From assembly GCF_000296215.2 (NCBI RefSeq), contig NZ_CP013949.1, positions 7,309,501-7,373,500 of the forward strand: DNA of 64,000 bases, read 5' to 3'. The notes under the pieces were generated by a model. The model saw only the letters and a program-made list of their open reading frames with translations, was not told the DNA's origin and searched no databases. Positions within the stretch are counted from its first letter, which is position 1, and each line of letters opens with the position of its first letter. Shown here piece by piece: positions 47,727 to 55,960 of the stretch. Position numbers and translations under genes: made by a program. This DNA is from Bradyrhizobium sp. CCGE-LA001. Its GTDB lineage: Bacteria; Pseudomonadota; Alphaproteobacteria; Rhizobiales; Xanthobacteraceae.

Positions 47727-48239
47727 ATGAACAGCTTCGATCTTGCGGTCTATTCGGCACTCGCCATCGCGGTCGGCCTCGGTTTCAGGACTGGCCTGCT
47801 GCGCAGCGCCATGACGATCCTCGCCTATCTCCTCGCCGCGCCGATGGCAGTGACGTTGATGCCGCTGATCGTGCCGCAGATCGCGGCCAACCCGGATCCA
47901 CCGCTGCTGCAGAACTGGATCTGGTTCTTCGCCATCTTCGTTGTGGTCGGCATGCTGCTCGGCCATATCGGCCGCGTCGCGCTGAACGACACCGTTGGCG
48001 AGGCCGGCATCGGCGACCGGCTCGGCGGCGCGGCGCTCGGCGCGGCCAGGGTCGGCCTCGTCGCCACCACGCTGGTGCTGGTGTTCGATCAGATCGTGCC
48101 GGTCAACCACCAGCCGCCGTTCCTGGCGGGCTCGCATCTGCGGCCGCTGTTCTCCGCGGCGGGACAGAGGGGCTTCAAGTCGCTGCCGCCGGACGCCGCG
48201 GCCGCCATCGACCGCCTCAAGCGGGAGCGCCGCATCTGA
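47727..48239 (+). CDS. CvpA-like membrane protein
   Basis: 170 residues with four hydrophobic segments (AVYSALAIAVGLGF, AMTILAYLLAAPMAVTLM, WIWFFAIFVVVGMLLGHIG, ALGAARVGLVATTLVLVF), the pattern of CvpA/colicin-V-production family proteins of about this length. The Gly-rich stretch between TM3 and TM4 (DRLGGAALGAARVG) is typical of the family. It is transcribed away from the SDR gene at 46850-47611. The family's molecular role is poorly known; a membrane or envelope function is assumed. Confidence 0.65.
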   Translation: MNSFDLAVYSALAIAVGLGFRTGLLRSAMTILAYLLAAPMAVTLMPLIVPQIAANPDPPLLQNWIWFFAIFVVVGMLLGHIGRVALNDTVGEAGIGDRLGGAALGAARVGLVATTLVLVFDQIVPVNHQPPFLAGSHLRPLFSAAGQRGFKSLPPDAAAAIDRLKRERRI

Positions 48240-48267
48240 GCGCGATGAGATCGCACCTCATGTTTTC

Positions 48268-48330
48268 GCATGATCTTTTCGGAAAACCGCTGCGCACTTT
48301 CGCTACGCGTCCTTCGGGTCCGGATCATGC
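48268..48330. repeat. Palindromic intergenic repeat with GCATGATC ends
   Basis: The unit begins GCATGATCTTTTCGGAAAAC and ends TCCGGATCATGC. The terminal GCATGATC/GATCATGC are exact inverted copies, and TCGGAAAA faces TCCGGATC inside. Short elements of this form are common between genes in Bradyrhizobium and relatives. It lies between the CvpA-like gene and the next SDR gene. Confidence 0.55.
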
Positions 48331-48456
48331 ATGCTCATTTGCATCGCGGCGCGGACGCGCATGCATTTTGGTGCGAGCCCATCCCTTACCAGCGGCCGCG
48401 ATGTTGGCTAGAGTAGCTGCATCCAAAACCTGCCTGACATTTACGGGAGTGAAACA

Positions 48457-49239
48457 GTGGATCTTGGGATCAAAGGTCGCCGCGCCATCGTCTGCGCATC
48501 CAGCAAGGGCCTCGGGCGCGCCTGCGCCATCTCGCTGGCGGAGGCCGGCGTTCACGTCACGCTGACTGCGCGCGGCGCCGAAGCCCTGAAGAAGACGGCC
48601 GATGAGATCCGCAAGGCCTACCCTGACGTTACCGTCACCGAGATCGTCGGCGACATCACGACGCCCGCTGGGCGCGATGCCGTGCTGAAGGCCTGCCCCG
48701 ATCCCGACATCCTCATCAACAATGCCGGCGGCCCGCCGCCCGGCGATTTCCGCAACTGGACGCGCGACGACTGGATCAAGGCGATCGACGCCAACATGCT
48801 CACCCCGATCGAGCTGATCAAGTCCACGGTGGACGGCATGATGGCGCGCAAGTTCGGCCGCATCGTCAACATCACCTCGGCGGCGGTGAAGGCGCCGATC
48901 GACATTCTCGGCCTTTCCAACGGCGCGCGCGCCGGCCTCACCGGCTTCATCGCCGGCCTGTCGCGCAAGACCGTGATCAACAACGTCACCATCAACGGCC
49001 TCTTGCCCGGCCCGTTCGAGACCGATCGTCTGACCGGCACTGCCAAGGCCGAAGCGGACAAACGCGGCGTCACGCCGCAGCAGATCCTGACCGAGCGCGC
49101 CAAGCTCAACCCCGCCGGCCGCTTCGGCCAGCCCGACGAGTTCGGCTATGCCTGCGCCTTCCTATGCGGCGCCAAGGCCGGCTTCATCACGGGGCAGAAC
49201 ATCCTGCTGGATGGCGGCGCGTTCCCCGGGACGTTGTGA
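48457..49239 (+). CDS. SDR-fold protein with altered active site
   Basis: 260 residues, GTG start at 48457. The Rossmann motif ASSKGLGRA replaces TGxxxGIG, and NNAGG and the C-terminal LLDGGAFPGTL are conserved. At the catalytic position, where Y-x3-K is expected, the sequence reads S-N-G-A-R (in LGLSNGARAGL), so both the Tyr and the Lys are missing. The ordinary SDR proton relay should therefore not work. It may bind dinucleotide without turnover or use another acid. Such SN-type members are often annotated as 3-oxoacyl-ACP-reductase-like. Confidence 0.8.
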   Translation: MDLGIKGRRAIVCASSKGLGRACAISLAEAGVHVTLTARGAEALKKTADEIRKAYPDVTVTEIVGDITTPAGRDAVLKACPDPDILINNAGGPPPGDFRNWTRDDWIKAIDANMLTPIELIKSTVDGMMARKFGRIVNITSAAVKAPIDILGLSNGARAGLTGFIAGLSRKTVINNVTINGLLPGPFETDRLTGTAKAEADKRGVTPQQILTERAKLNPAGRFGQPDEFGYACAFLCGAKAGFITGQNILLDGGAFPGTL

Positions 49240-49278
49240 GTCATCAGCGCATCCGCAACTGCGCAATCTACGGAAGAT

Positions 49279-49364
49279 CGTCATGCCCGGGCTTGTCCCG
49301 GGCATCCATGTTCTTTTGACTGTGCAGGACGACGTGGATGGCCGGGTCAAGCCCGGCCATGACG
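49279..49364. repeat. Bradyrhizobium-type palindromic repeat (CGTCATGCCCGGG family)
   Basis: Starts CGTCATGCCCGGG and ends CCCGGCCATGACG, with two inner hairpins (ATGCCCGGG/CCCGGGCAT and GGCCGGG/CCCGGCC). A second copy is at 51817-51904. It sits between a plus-strand SDR gene and the convergent DUF3775 gene, where it may also aid termination. Confidence 0.75.
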
Positions 49365-49416
49365 ATGTGGAGGTGTCGGGGCGCGATGAATTCGAGCTCG
49401 CCGCGAGGCCCGGCAC

Positions 49417-49893
49417 TCACCGCTGCTTCGTCGGCTCGTCTTCGTCCTGCTGGCTCGGAGCGGAGGAATCGGCCGTCGTGCGTTCGTCGGTCCAGTCGAT
49501 GCCGAATTCTTCGAGCCCGTCGGCGAGCAGGTCACCTAGCATAGGTTCGCCGAGCAGATAGTGCACGGTCTCGCGGCGCGGGCTGCGATACTCGCTCCTC
49601 GCCTCCACGGCCCGGGCGCGCAGATCATTCCAATCGTCGATCGTGCCCTCACCGCGACCGAGCCAGGTCAGCGCGACGAGATCGAGCTGCTCGTCCTCGT
49701 TCAACGCGATCATGAAGCTGCCGAGCTCGTTGACGACGGGATCGGAGCCATCATCGTCGAGGACGTCCATCATATCGTCGTCGGCCGCGTTCGAGCCGGA
49801 ATCGGGATCGGACGCCCCCTCCTTGACGTCGAATTGACGCGCCTTCTCGATGATGAAGGCGACCTTCTCCGCGGAAATCGCAAGCTCTGGCAT
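49417..49893 (-). CDS. DUF3775 family protein
   Basis: 158 residues, very acidic. The core (FMIALNEDEQLDLVALTWLGRG, then DDWNDLRARAVE, then YLLGEPMLGDLLADGLEEFG) matches the DUF3775 family, which is typical of alphaproteobacteria. The N-terminus MPELAISAEKVAFIIEKARQFDVKE is also family-like. The function is unknown. It is transcribed divergently from the metallo-hydrolase gene at 50020. The last 20 residues are a Gln/Glu-rich tail. Confidence 0.8.
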   Translation of the reverse strand: MPELAISAEKVAFIIEKARQFDVKEGASDPDSGSNAADDDMMDVLDDDGSDPVVNELGSFMIALNEDEQLDLVALTWLGRGEGTIDDWNDLRARAVEARSEYRSPRRETVHYLLGEPMLGDLLADGLEEFGIDWTDERTTADSSAPSQQDEDEPTKQR

Positions 49894-50019
49894 GGCTTCC
49901 TCTTCGACTCTTTTCCGGTTCCCCGCGATAACGCCACATCACCGCAGATGATCCATTGCGCTCGCGGGCAGAAAGCGTGCATGTTCCAGCGCAAGAGCAA
50001 GAACACAGGGAGGCGCCGG

Positions 50020-50868
50020 ATGCAGTGGAAGGTCGGCAAGGTCAAGATCACGAAATTTGTCGAAATGGAGACGGTTGGCTCGACCCGTTTCATCCTGCCG
50101 GCCGCGACCAACGACGAGATCCAGAAGCTGCCCTGGCTGATCCCGCATTTCGCCACCGAAGAAGGCCGGCTGAAAATGTCGATCCATTCGCTGCTGGTGG
50201 AGACACCTTCGCGCCGGATCGTGGTGGACACCGGTCTTGGCAACGACAAGCAGGGCCGCGGCGTCCCCACCTGGAACAACCGCAGCACGCCGTTCCTGGA
50301 GACCATGACCGCGGCGGGGTTTCCGCTTGACAGCATCGACACCGTCCTGTGCACGCATCTTCACGTCGACCATGTCGGCTGGAATACGCGACTGGTCGAC
50401 GGCCGATGGGTGCCGACCTTCCCAAAGGCGCGCTACGTCTTCGGCAAGATCGAATATGAGCACTGGCGTGATTACACGGCCGAGCCGGACAAGGTCGCGG
50501 TGTTCAATGATTCCGTGAAGCCGGTGGTCGATGCCGACCAAGCCGAGCTCGTCCCGAGCGACCAGCGGCTCTGCGAGGAGATCAAGCTGATCCCAACCCC
50601 AGGTCACAGCCCGGGACATATGAGCGTCCTGATCGAGTCCGATGGCGAGCAGGCGCTGCTGACCGGCGACGTTGCCCATCATCCCTGCCAGATGGCGCAT
50701 CTCGACTGGTGCTCGACGGTGGATACCGACCCCGCGCAATCGGCGGCAAGCCGGCACGCGTTGTTCTCGCGGTTCGCCGACACGCCGACGCTGGTGATCG
50801 GCGGTCATTATTCGGCCGGGCATATCAAGCGCGACGGCGACGCGTTCAGGTTCGTGGCGCTGGGGTGA
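50020..50868 (+). CDS. Metallo-beta-lactamase-fold hydrolase
   Basis: 282 residues from ATG 50020, chosen because AGGGAGG lies just upstream and the longer frame from 49561 overlaps the DUF3775 gene. It has the di-metal signature THLHVDHVGW, a downstream PGHSPGHMSV His, the GDVAHHP Asp/His, and a final His in GGHYSAGH. It resembles N-acyl-homoserine-lactone lactonase and related hydrolases; the substrate is unknown. A clear paralogue is encoded at 52571-53440, sharing CTHLHVDHVGWNTRL and GRWVPTFPKARY. An FAH-family gene follows 83 bases downstream. Confidence 0.85.
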   Translation: MQWKVGKVKITKFVEMETVGSTRFILPAATNDEIQKLPWLIPHFATEEGRLKMSIHSLLVETPSRRIVVDTGLGNDKQGRGVPTWNNRSTPFLETMTAAGFPLDSIDTVLCTHLHVDHVGWNTRLVDGRWVPTFPKARYVFGKIEYEHWRDYTAEPDKVAVFNDSVKPVVDADQAELVPSDQRLCEEIKLIPTPGHSPGHMSVLIESDGEQALLTGDVAHHPCQMAHLDWCSTVDTDPAQSAASRHALFSRFADTPTLVIGGHYSAGHIKRDGDAFRFVALG

Positions 50869-50951
50869 TCCCCGTTTTGGGCGGTTGAATTTCCCGCCGC
50901 CCTGTTCCATGAAGCTGTTAACCGATCGGTCCATTCCCAGGGAGAAACAGA

Positions 50952-51794
50952 ATGAAGCTTGTTCGTTATGGCGAGAAGGGTGCGGAAAAGCCCGGCCTGA
51001 TCGACAAATCCGGCCAGTTGCGCGACCTGTCGGCGCATGTGAAGGACCTCACCGGCGAAGCCTATTCGCCTGATACCCTGAAGAAGCTTGCCGCCATCGA
51101 TCCCGCCTCGCTGCCCGCCGTTTCCGGCAAGCCGCGCCTCGGCGCTCCGGTCACGGGTATCTCGAAATTCGTCGCCATCGGCCTCAATTACAGCGACCAC
51201 GCCAAGGAGACGGGCGCTGCGATTCCGACCGAGCCGATCATCTTCATGAAGGCGAACACTTCGTTGTCCGGCCCGAACGACGCGGTCGAGAAGCCGCGCG
51301 GCTCGACCAAGCTCGACTGGGAGGTCGAGATCGCCGCGATCATCGGCACGCGCGCCAAATATGTCTCGGAGGCCGACGCGCTGAACTACGTCGCCGGCTA
51401 TTGCGTCTGCAACGACGTGTCCGAGCGCCACTTCCAGACCGAGCGCCTGGGCCAGTGGACCAAGGGCAAGTCGCACGACACGTTCGGCCCGCTCGGGCCG
51501 TGGCTCGCCACCAAGGACGAGATCAAGGACGTGCAGGATCTGTCGATGTGGCTCGACGTCAACGGCCAGCGTCGCCAAACCGGCTCGACCAAGACCATGA
51601 TCTTCTCCATGGCCAAGTGCGTCTCCTACGTCTCGCAGTTTATGACGCTGCTGCCGGGCGACATCATCACGACGGGCACCCCGCCCGGCGTCGGCCTCGG
51701 CATGAAGCCGCCGACCTTCCTCAATGTCGGCGACGTCGTCACGCTCGGCATCGAAGGTCTCGGCGAGCAGCGCCAGGAGATCATCGCGGCGTAA
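50952..51794 (+). CDS. Fumarylacetoacetate hydrolase (FAH) family protein
   Basis: 280 residues with the FAH-domain pattern: FVAIGLNYSDHAKE, PIIFMKANTSLSGPND, DWEVEIAAIIG (metal-binding acidic residues), then NDVSERHFQ and LLPGDIITTGTPPGVGLG. Members hydrolyse carbon-carbon bonds or decarboxylate in catechol, homoprotocatechuate and aromatic breakdown, or act as acylpyruvases. The exact substrate cannot be assigned. The start at 50952 has GGGAGAAA upstream. A structured repeat follows the stop and may act as terminator. Confidence 0.9.
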   Translation: MKLVRYGEKGAEKPGLIDKSGQLRDLSAHVKDLTGEAYSPDTLKKLAAIDPASLPAVSGKPRLGAPVTGISKFVAIGLNYSDHAKETGAAIPTEPIIFMKANTSLSGPNDAVEKPRGSTKLDWEVEIAAIIGTRAKYVSEADALNYVAGYCVCNDVSERHFQTERLGQWTKGKSHDTFGPLGPWLATKDEIKDVQDLSMWLDVNGQRRQTGSTKTMIFSMAKCVSYVSQFMTLLPGDIITTGTPPGVGLGMKPPTFLNVGDVVTLGIEGLGEQRQEIIAA

Positions 51795-51816
51795 GGCGCG
51801 CGCGTCACACTCCGTC

Positions 51817-51904
51817 GTCATGCCCGGGCTTGACCCGGGCATCCACGTCTTACGGTGCGGATTGCGGAACGACGTGGATGGCCGGGTCAAGCCCGGCCAT
51901 GACG
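51817..51904. repeat. Bradyrhizobium-type palindromic repeat, second copy
   Basis: Same unit as at 49279-49364. ATGCCCGGG (51821-51829) pairs with CCCGGGCAT (51835-51843), and ATGGCCGGG (51879-51887) pairs with CCCGGCCAT (51893-51901). An outer stem, CATCCACGT with ACGTGGATG, joins them. It begins 23 bases after the FAH gene stop. Confidence 0.75.
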
Positions 51905-51944
51905 GATGAGAGAGCTGTCGTTAAGTCATCGTAGGATACCTTCA

Positions 51945-52556
51945 ATGAAACTCACCTTCTCCCCCGCCTCGCCTTTTGCCCGCAAGGTGCGCATTGCCGC
52001 GATCGAGCTCGGGCTGATCGATAAGATCGAGCTGACCCCCGCGACCGTCGCGCCGGGCACGGCCAACGAGGACTATTCGAAGATCACGCCGCTGAAGAAG
52101 CTGCCGGTGCTGATCACCAATGACGGCGACGTCATTTTGGACTCCTACGTCATCGTCGAATATCTCAACGAGCTCGCCGGCGGCAGCCTAGTGCCGGATT
52201 ACGGCCCGCGGCGCTGGAAGACCAAGACCAACCACTCGCTGATCAACGGCATGCTCGATTCCATGCTGCTGTGTCGCTACGAGAAGATGGTGCGGCCGCA
52301 GGGCCTGCAATGGCAGGCCTGGTCGGACGACCATTGGAACAGGGCCTGGACCGGCATGGCGCGTTTCGAGAACATGCCCGAGGTGCTGAACGGCCCGTTC
52401 GACATCTCGCAGATCGGACTCGTCTGCGTGCTCGGCTATGCCGACTTCCGCTTCGCCGATTGCGGCTGGCGCAAGGCCTATCCAAAGCTCGACGCCTTCC
52501 ACCAGAAGATGCTGGAGCGGCCCTCGGTGAAGATCTCGGTGCCACCAGCCGCATAG
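51945..52556 (+). CDS. Glutathione S-transferase family protein
   Basis: 203 residues from ATG 51945. The N-terminal thioredoxin-like fold has SPASPFARKVRIAAIEL at the position of the active-site loop, the cis-proline segment KKLPVLITND and the glutathione-contact DSYVIVEYLNEL. The C-terminal half is the usual all-helical domain. The substrate is unknown. The stop lies 14 bases before the second metallo-hydrolase gene, so they are probably co-transcribed. The ORF could begin at 51906, but those 13 residues are not family-like. Confidence 0.85.
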   Translation: MKLTFSPASPFARKVRIAAIELGLIDKIELTPATVAPGTANEDYSKITPLKKLPVLITNDGDVILDSYVIVEYLNELAGGSLVPDYGPRRWKTKTNHSLINGMLDSMLLCRYEKMVRPQGLQWQAWSDDHWNRAWTGMARFENMPEVLNGPFDISQIGLVCVLGYADFRFADCGWRKAYPKLDAFHQKMLERPSVKISVPPAA

Positions 52557-52570
52557 CAGCGGAGTTCCCC

Positions 52571-53440
52571 ATGAGCCTGAAGTTCTCAGTCGGCGATCTC
52601 ACCATCCATCGCGTCATCGAGCAGGAAACCTCGTTCGTCCCGGCACTGGAGATGCTGCCGGGCCTGACGAGCGAAGTGCTGGCCGAGAACCGGGCCTGGA
52701 TGCGGGAGGCGAAGGCGCTGGATGAGCATGACGTGCTGCTGCTGTGCTTCCAGTCCTACGTGGTGAAGACGCCGCACCACACCATTTTGATCGACAGCTG
52801 CATCGGCAACGACAAGCCGCGACCGCAGCGGCCGAAATGGAACATGAAGACCGACGACACCTATTTAACCGGCCTCAAGGCCGCAGGGTTCTCGGTCGAT
52901 GACATCGACTTCGTGATGTGTACGCATCTGCATGTCGACCATGTCGGCTGGAATACGCGGCTGGAAAACGGCCGCTGGGTGCCGACCTTCCCCAAGGCGC
53001 GCTATCTATTCGCCAAGCAGGAGTTCGATCATTGGTTCGCGCAAAACGCGAAGGCGGAGGTGCCACCCTTCGCCGATAGCGTGCTGCCGGTGGTCGAGGC
53101 CAAGCGCCATGAGCTCGTCGGCAACGACCACCAGATCGGCGATCACGTGCGCATCCTGCCGACCCCCGGCCACACGCCGGGCCATATCGCCATCACGATG
53201 GGCCGTGGCAAGGACGATGCGGTGTTCTCCGGCGATCTCATGCATTCGCCGCTTCAGACGCTCTATCCGGAGCTGTCGATCAAGTTCGACGTCGATCCGC
53301 CCGCAGCAGCAAAAACGCGCCGCAGTTTTCTCGAGCGCTATTGTGACACCGATACGCTGTGCTGCACCGCGCATTTCCCCTCGCCGTCGGTCGGGAAGAT
53401 CAAGCGCAAGGGCCACGCATTCGTCTGCGCGGCGGTGTGA
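52571..53440 (+). CDS. Metallo-beta-lactamase-fold hydrolase, paralogue of 50020-50868
   Basis: 289 residues from ATG 52571, 14 bases after the GST stop. The metal motif THLHVDHVGW, PGHTPGHIAI, SGDLMHSP and a C-terminal His in TAHFPSPS are present. It aligns by eye with the other metallo-hydrolase in this window over the block CTHLHVDHVGWNTRL and GRWVPTFPKARY. The two copies lie about 1.7 kb apart around the FAH and GST genes, which suggests an old duplication. It may take part with the GST in detoxification, but the substrate is unknown. Confidence 0.85.
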   Translation: MSLKFSVGDLTIHRVIEQETSFVPALEMLPGLTSEVLAENRAWMREAKALDEHDVLLLCFQSYVVKTPHHTILIDSCIGNDKPRPQRPKWNMKTDDTYLTGLKAAGFSVDDIDFVMCTHLHVDHVGWNTRLENGRWVPTFPKARYLFAKQEFDHWFAQNAKAEVPPFADSVLPVVEAKRHELVGNDHQIGDHVRILPTPGHTPGHIAITMGRGKDDAVFSGDLMHSPLQTLYPELSIKFDVDPPAAAKTRRSFLERYCDTDTLCCTAHFPSPSVGKIKRKGHAFVCAAV

Positions 53441-53456
53441 CTAAGACACCGCACCT

Positions 53457-53545
53457 GTAGGGTGGGCAAAGCGAAGCGTGCCCACCATACCAGGCTGTTG
53501 TGGGAGATCGGTGGGCACGGCGCTTTGCGCCTTTGCCCACCCTAC
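53457..53545. repeat. Palindromic repeat of the GTAGGGTGGGCAAAG family
   Basis: Begins GTAGGGTGGGCAAAGC and ends with its near-perfect inverted copy GCCTTTGCCCACCCTAC; an inner GTGCCCACC/GGTGGGCAC pair lies near the middle. The arms could form a long hairpin. This is a third repeat family in the window and lies between a hydrolase stop and the next hydrolase start at 53570. Confidence 0.7.
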
Positions 53546-53569
53546 AATACTGCCCGAGTGGAGAACACC

Positions 53570-54718
53570 ATGACCGATCTCCCCGAAATCCCCCTGCCCG
53601 CCGGCATTCGCTCGCGTTACGTCGAGGGCATCAACGGCTTGCGGATGCATGTGCTGGAGGCCGGCTTCGAAACCAAAGAGCGGCCCTGTATCCTGTTGCT
53701 CCACGGCTTTCCCGAGCTCGCCTTCTCCTGGCGCAAGGTGATGCCCGCACTCGCCGCCGCCGGCTATCACGTGATCGCGCCGGACCAGCGCGGCTATGGC
53801 CGCACGACGGGATGGAGCGCCGAGTATGACGACGATCTCACCCCCTTCTCGCTCTTGAATCTGGTCCGCGACGCGCTCGCCCTGGTGTCGGCGTTCGGCT
53901 ACAGGCAGGTCGATCTGGCCGGGCACGATTTCGGCAGCCCGGTCGCGGCCTGGTGCGCACTGATCCGGCCCGATGTGTTTCGTTCGGTCACGATGATGAG
54001 CGCGCCCTTCGGCGGACCACCGGCGCTGCCGTTCGACACGGTCGACCGTCCGTCGAAGCCCGCGGTGGAAGATCCCGTTCATCGCGAACTCGCCGCGCTG
54101 CCGCGTCCGCGAAAGCACTATCAATGGTACTATTCGACACGCCAGGCCAATGCCGAGATGCAGCAGGCCCCGCAGGGCCTGCATGATTTCCTGCGCGCCT
54201 ATTATCATCACAAGAGTGCGGACTGGACCGACAACAAGCCTTATCCGCTGAAGTCATGGTCCGCAGGCGAGCTGGCAAAGCTGCCGACCTACTACGTCAT
54301 GGACTTGAATGAGACCATGGCCGAAACGGTCTCGAAGGAGATGCCCTCTCCCGCTGCGATCGCCGCCAATCAATGGCTGCCGGACAGCGATCTCGCCTAT
54401 TACGCCGCCGAATATGGCCGCACCGGATTCCAGGGCGGGCTGCAATGGTATCGCTACGGCACGTCGGGCATGCTCAACAACGAGATGCAATTGTTCGCTG
54501 GACGAAGCATCGACGTGCCCTCCTGCTTCATCTCGGGCAAGCAGGATTGGGGCACCTATCAGCGCCCGGGCGTGTACGAAGCAATGCAGGGACGCGGCTG
54601 CACGAAGATGCTCGGCTGCCATCTCGTCGACGGCGCCGGTCATTGGGTGCAGCAGGAACAGCCGGCCGAGGTGAGCAGGTTGCTGCTGGAGTTTCTCGCC
54701 AACACTTGCACCGGCTGA
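53570..54718 (+). CDS. Epoxide-hydrolase/dehalogenase-type alpha/beta hydrolase
   Basis: 382 residues from ATG 53570. It has HGFPELAFSWRKVMPAL (oxyanion HGFP), PDQRGYGRTTG, the nucleophile elbow GHDFGSPVAAW with Asp rather than Ser, and the C-terminal GAGHWVQQEQP with catalytic His. An Asp nucleophile marks the epoxide-hydrolase/haloalkane-dehalogenase branch. The substrate is not known. It is the last gene before the mbfA-like gene but has its own repeat-flanked upstream region. Confidence 0.85.
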   Translation: MTDLPEIPLPAGIRSRYVEGINGLRMHVLEAGFETKERPCILLLHGFPELAFSWRKVMPALAAAGYHVIAPDQRGYGRTTGWSAEYDDDLTPFSLLNLVRDALALVSAFGYRQVDLAGHDFGSPVAAWCALIRPDVFRSVTMMSAPFGGPPALPFDTVDRPSKPAVEDPVHRELAALPRPRKHYQWYYSTRQANAEMQQAPQGLHDFLRAYYHHKSADWTDNKPYPLKSWSAGELAKLPTYYVMDLNETMAETVSKEMPSPAAIAANQWLPDSDLAYYAAEYGRTGFQGGLQWYRYGTSGMLNNEMQLFAGRSIDVPSCFISGKQDWGTYQRPGVYEAMQGRGCTKMLGCHLVDGAGHWVQQEQPAEVSRLLLEFLANTCTG

Positions 54719-54746
54719 TTTGACCCGGGAACGAGGGCACCCTATA

Positions 54747-54769
54747 TAGTTTAGAATAATTCTAAACTA
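54747..54769 (+). promoter_or_regulatory. Iron control element (Irr-type box) before mbfA
   Basis: A perfect 10-base inverted repeat, TAGTTTAGAA and TTCTAAACTA, with a 3-base spacer TAA. It matches the Rhizobiales iron control element bound by Irr. The left arm overlaps a TATATAG-like -10 region, and the element ends 14 bases before the GTG start, which fits repression by Irr when iron is scarce. The regulator itself is not in the window. Confidence 0.8.
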
Positions 54770-54783
54770 ATGCCAGGGCCGCC

Positions 54784-55755
54784 GTGAAGAGTTTTTCCGA
54801 GCTGACGGAGCGCGAGGTGCTGGCGGTCGCGATCTCCTCCGAGGAGGAGGACAGCCGCATCTACATGACCTTCGCCGAAGATCTGCGGGAGCGTTATCCG
54901 GACACGGCCAGGATCTTCGAGCAGATGGCCGAGGAGGAGCGCGGCCATCGGCATCGCCTCCTCCAGCTCTACGAGCAGCGTTTTGGCCCACACCTGCCGC
55001 CGATCCGCCGCGACGACGTCAAAGGCTTCTTGCGCCGGCGCCCGATCTGGCTGACCAAGAACCTGCCGCTCGACACCATCCGGAAAGAGGTCGAGACCAT
55101 GGAGCTCGAGGCCGAGCGCTTCTACGCGCGCGCCGCCGAGCAGGCCGAGGATGTCGGCGTGCGCCGCCTGCTCGGCGATCTCGCCGAGGAAGAGAAGCAT
55201 CACGAGCACCGCGCCACAGAGCTTACCGACGAGATCCTCAAGCCGGACGTGCGCGCCGAGGAAGACCGCACGCGGCGGCGGATGTTCGTGCTGCAGTATG
55301 TGCAGCCCGGGCTCGCCGGGCTGATGGACGGATCGGTCTCGACGCTGGCGCCGCTGTTTGCCGCGGCCTTCGCCACGCACCAGAACTGGCAGACCTTCCT
55401 GGTGGGCCTTGCCGCCTCGATCGGAGCCGGCATCAGCATGGGCTTTGCGGAAGCGCTGTCCGACGATGGTTCGCTCACCGGGCGCGGCTCGCCTTGGCTG
55501 CGCGGCCTCACCTGCGGCGCGATGACGACGCTCGGCGGCCTCGGCCACACCGCGCCTTATTTGGTGCCCGACAGCTGGGCCAACGCATTCTGGATCGCGA
55601 CCGCAATCGCCTGCGTCGTCGTGTTCTTCGAATTGTGGGCGATCGCCTTCATCCGCTCGCGCTACATGGACACGCCGTTCCTCCAGGCCGTGTTCCAGAT
55701 CGTGCTCGGCGGCGCCATCGTGCTGGCGGTGGGGATCGTGATCGGGGCGGCGTAG
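54784..55755 (+). CDS. mbfA: Membrane-bound ferritin-like iron exporter MbfA
   Basis: 323 residues. The N-terminal ferritin/rubrerythrin-like domain (about 1-145) has the four-helix pattern of acidic and His ligands: SSEEEDSRIY, MAEEERGHRHRLL, METMELEAERFY and LAEEEKHHEHR. The C-terminal domain (about 165-323) is VIT1-like with five membrane segments. Rhizobial MbfA binds and exports iron and guards against peroxide and iron stress. The iron control element directly upstream supports this identity. GTG 54784 is the only start close to the box that keeps the full ferritin domain. Confidence 0.92.
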   Translation: MKSFSELTEREVLAVAISSEEEDSRIYMTFAEDLRERYPDTARIFEQMAEEERGHRHRLLQLYEQRFGPHLPPIRRDDVKGFLRRRPIWLTKNLPLDTIRKEVETMELEAERFYARAAEQAEDVGVRRLLGDLAEEEKHHEHRATELTDEILKPDVRAEEDRTRRRMFVLQYVQPGLAGLMDGSVSTLAPLFAAAFATHQNWQTFLVGLAASIGAGISMGFAEALSDDGSLTGRGSPWLRGLTCGAMTTLGGLGHTAPYLVPDSWANAFWIATAIACVVVFFELWAIAFIRSRYMDTPFLQAVFQIVLGGAIVLAVGIVIGAA

Positions 55756-55960
55756 CAACCTCATACTCGCTGTCATGCCCCGGCCTGATGTTTAGACCGG
55801 ACAGATCACTGACAGGTGTTCGGAGACATAGCTGACACATCAAAATGGGCTGGACCTTCCCGGTCAATCACCGGCAGCACATCAATCGCGATCAAACACC
55901 CGTTGCGGCATCCGGCCAAACTGCGCATCATCCTTGGATAATAAGAACAGGAGACGTGCA

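Noticed and set aside
49561..50019. Long upstream extension of the metallo-hydrolase frame
   Set aside because: It runs antisense through the DUF3775 gene; ATG 50020 with AGGGAGG is far better supported.
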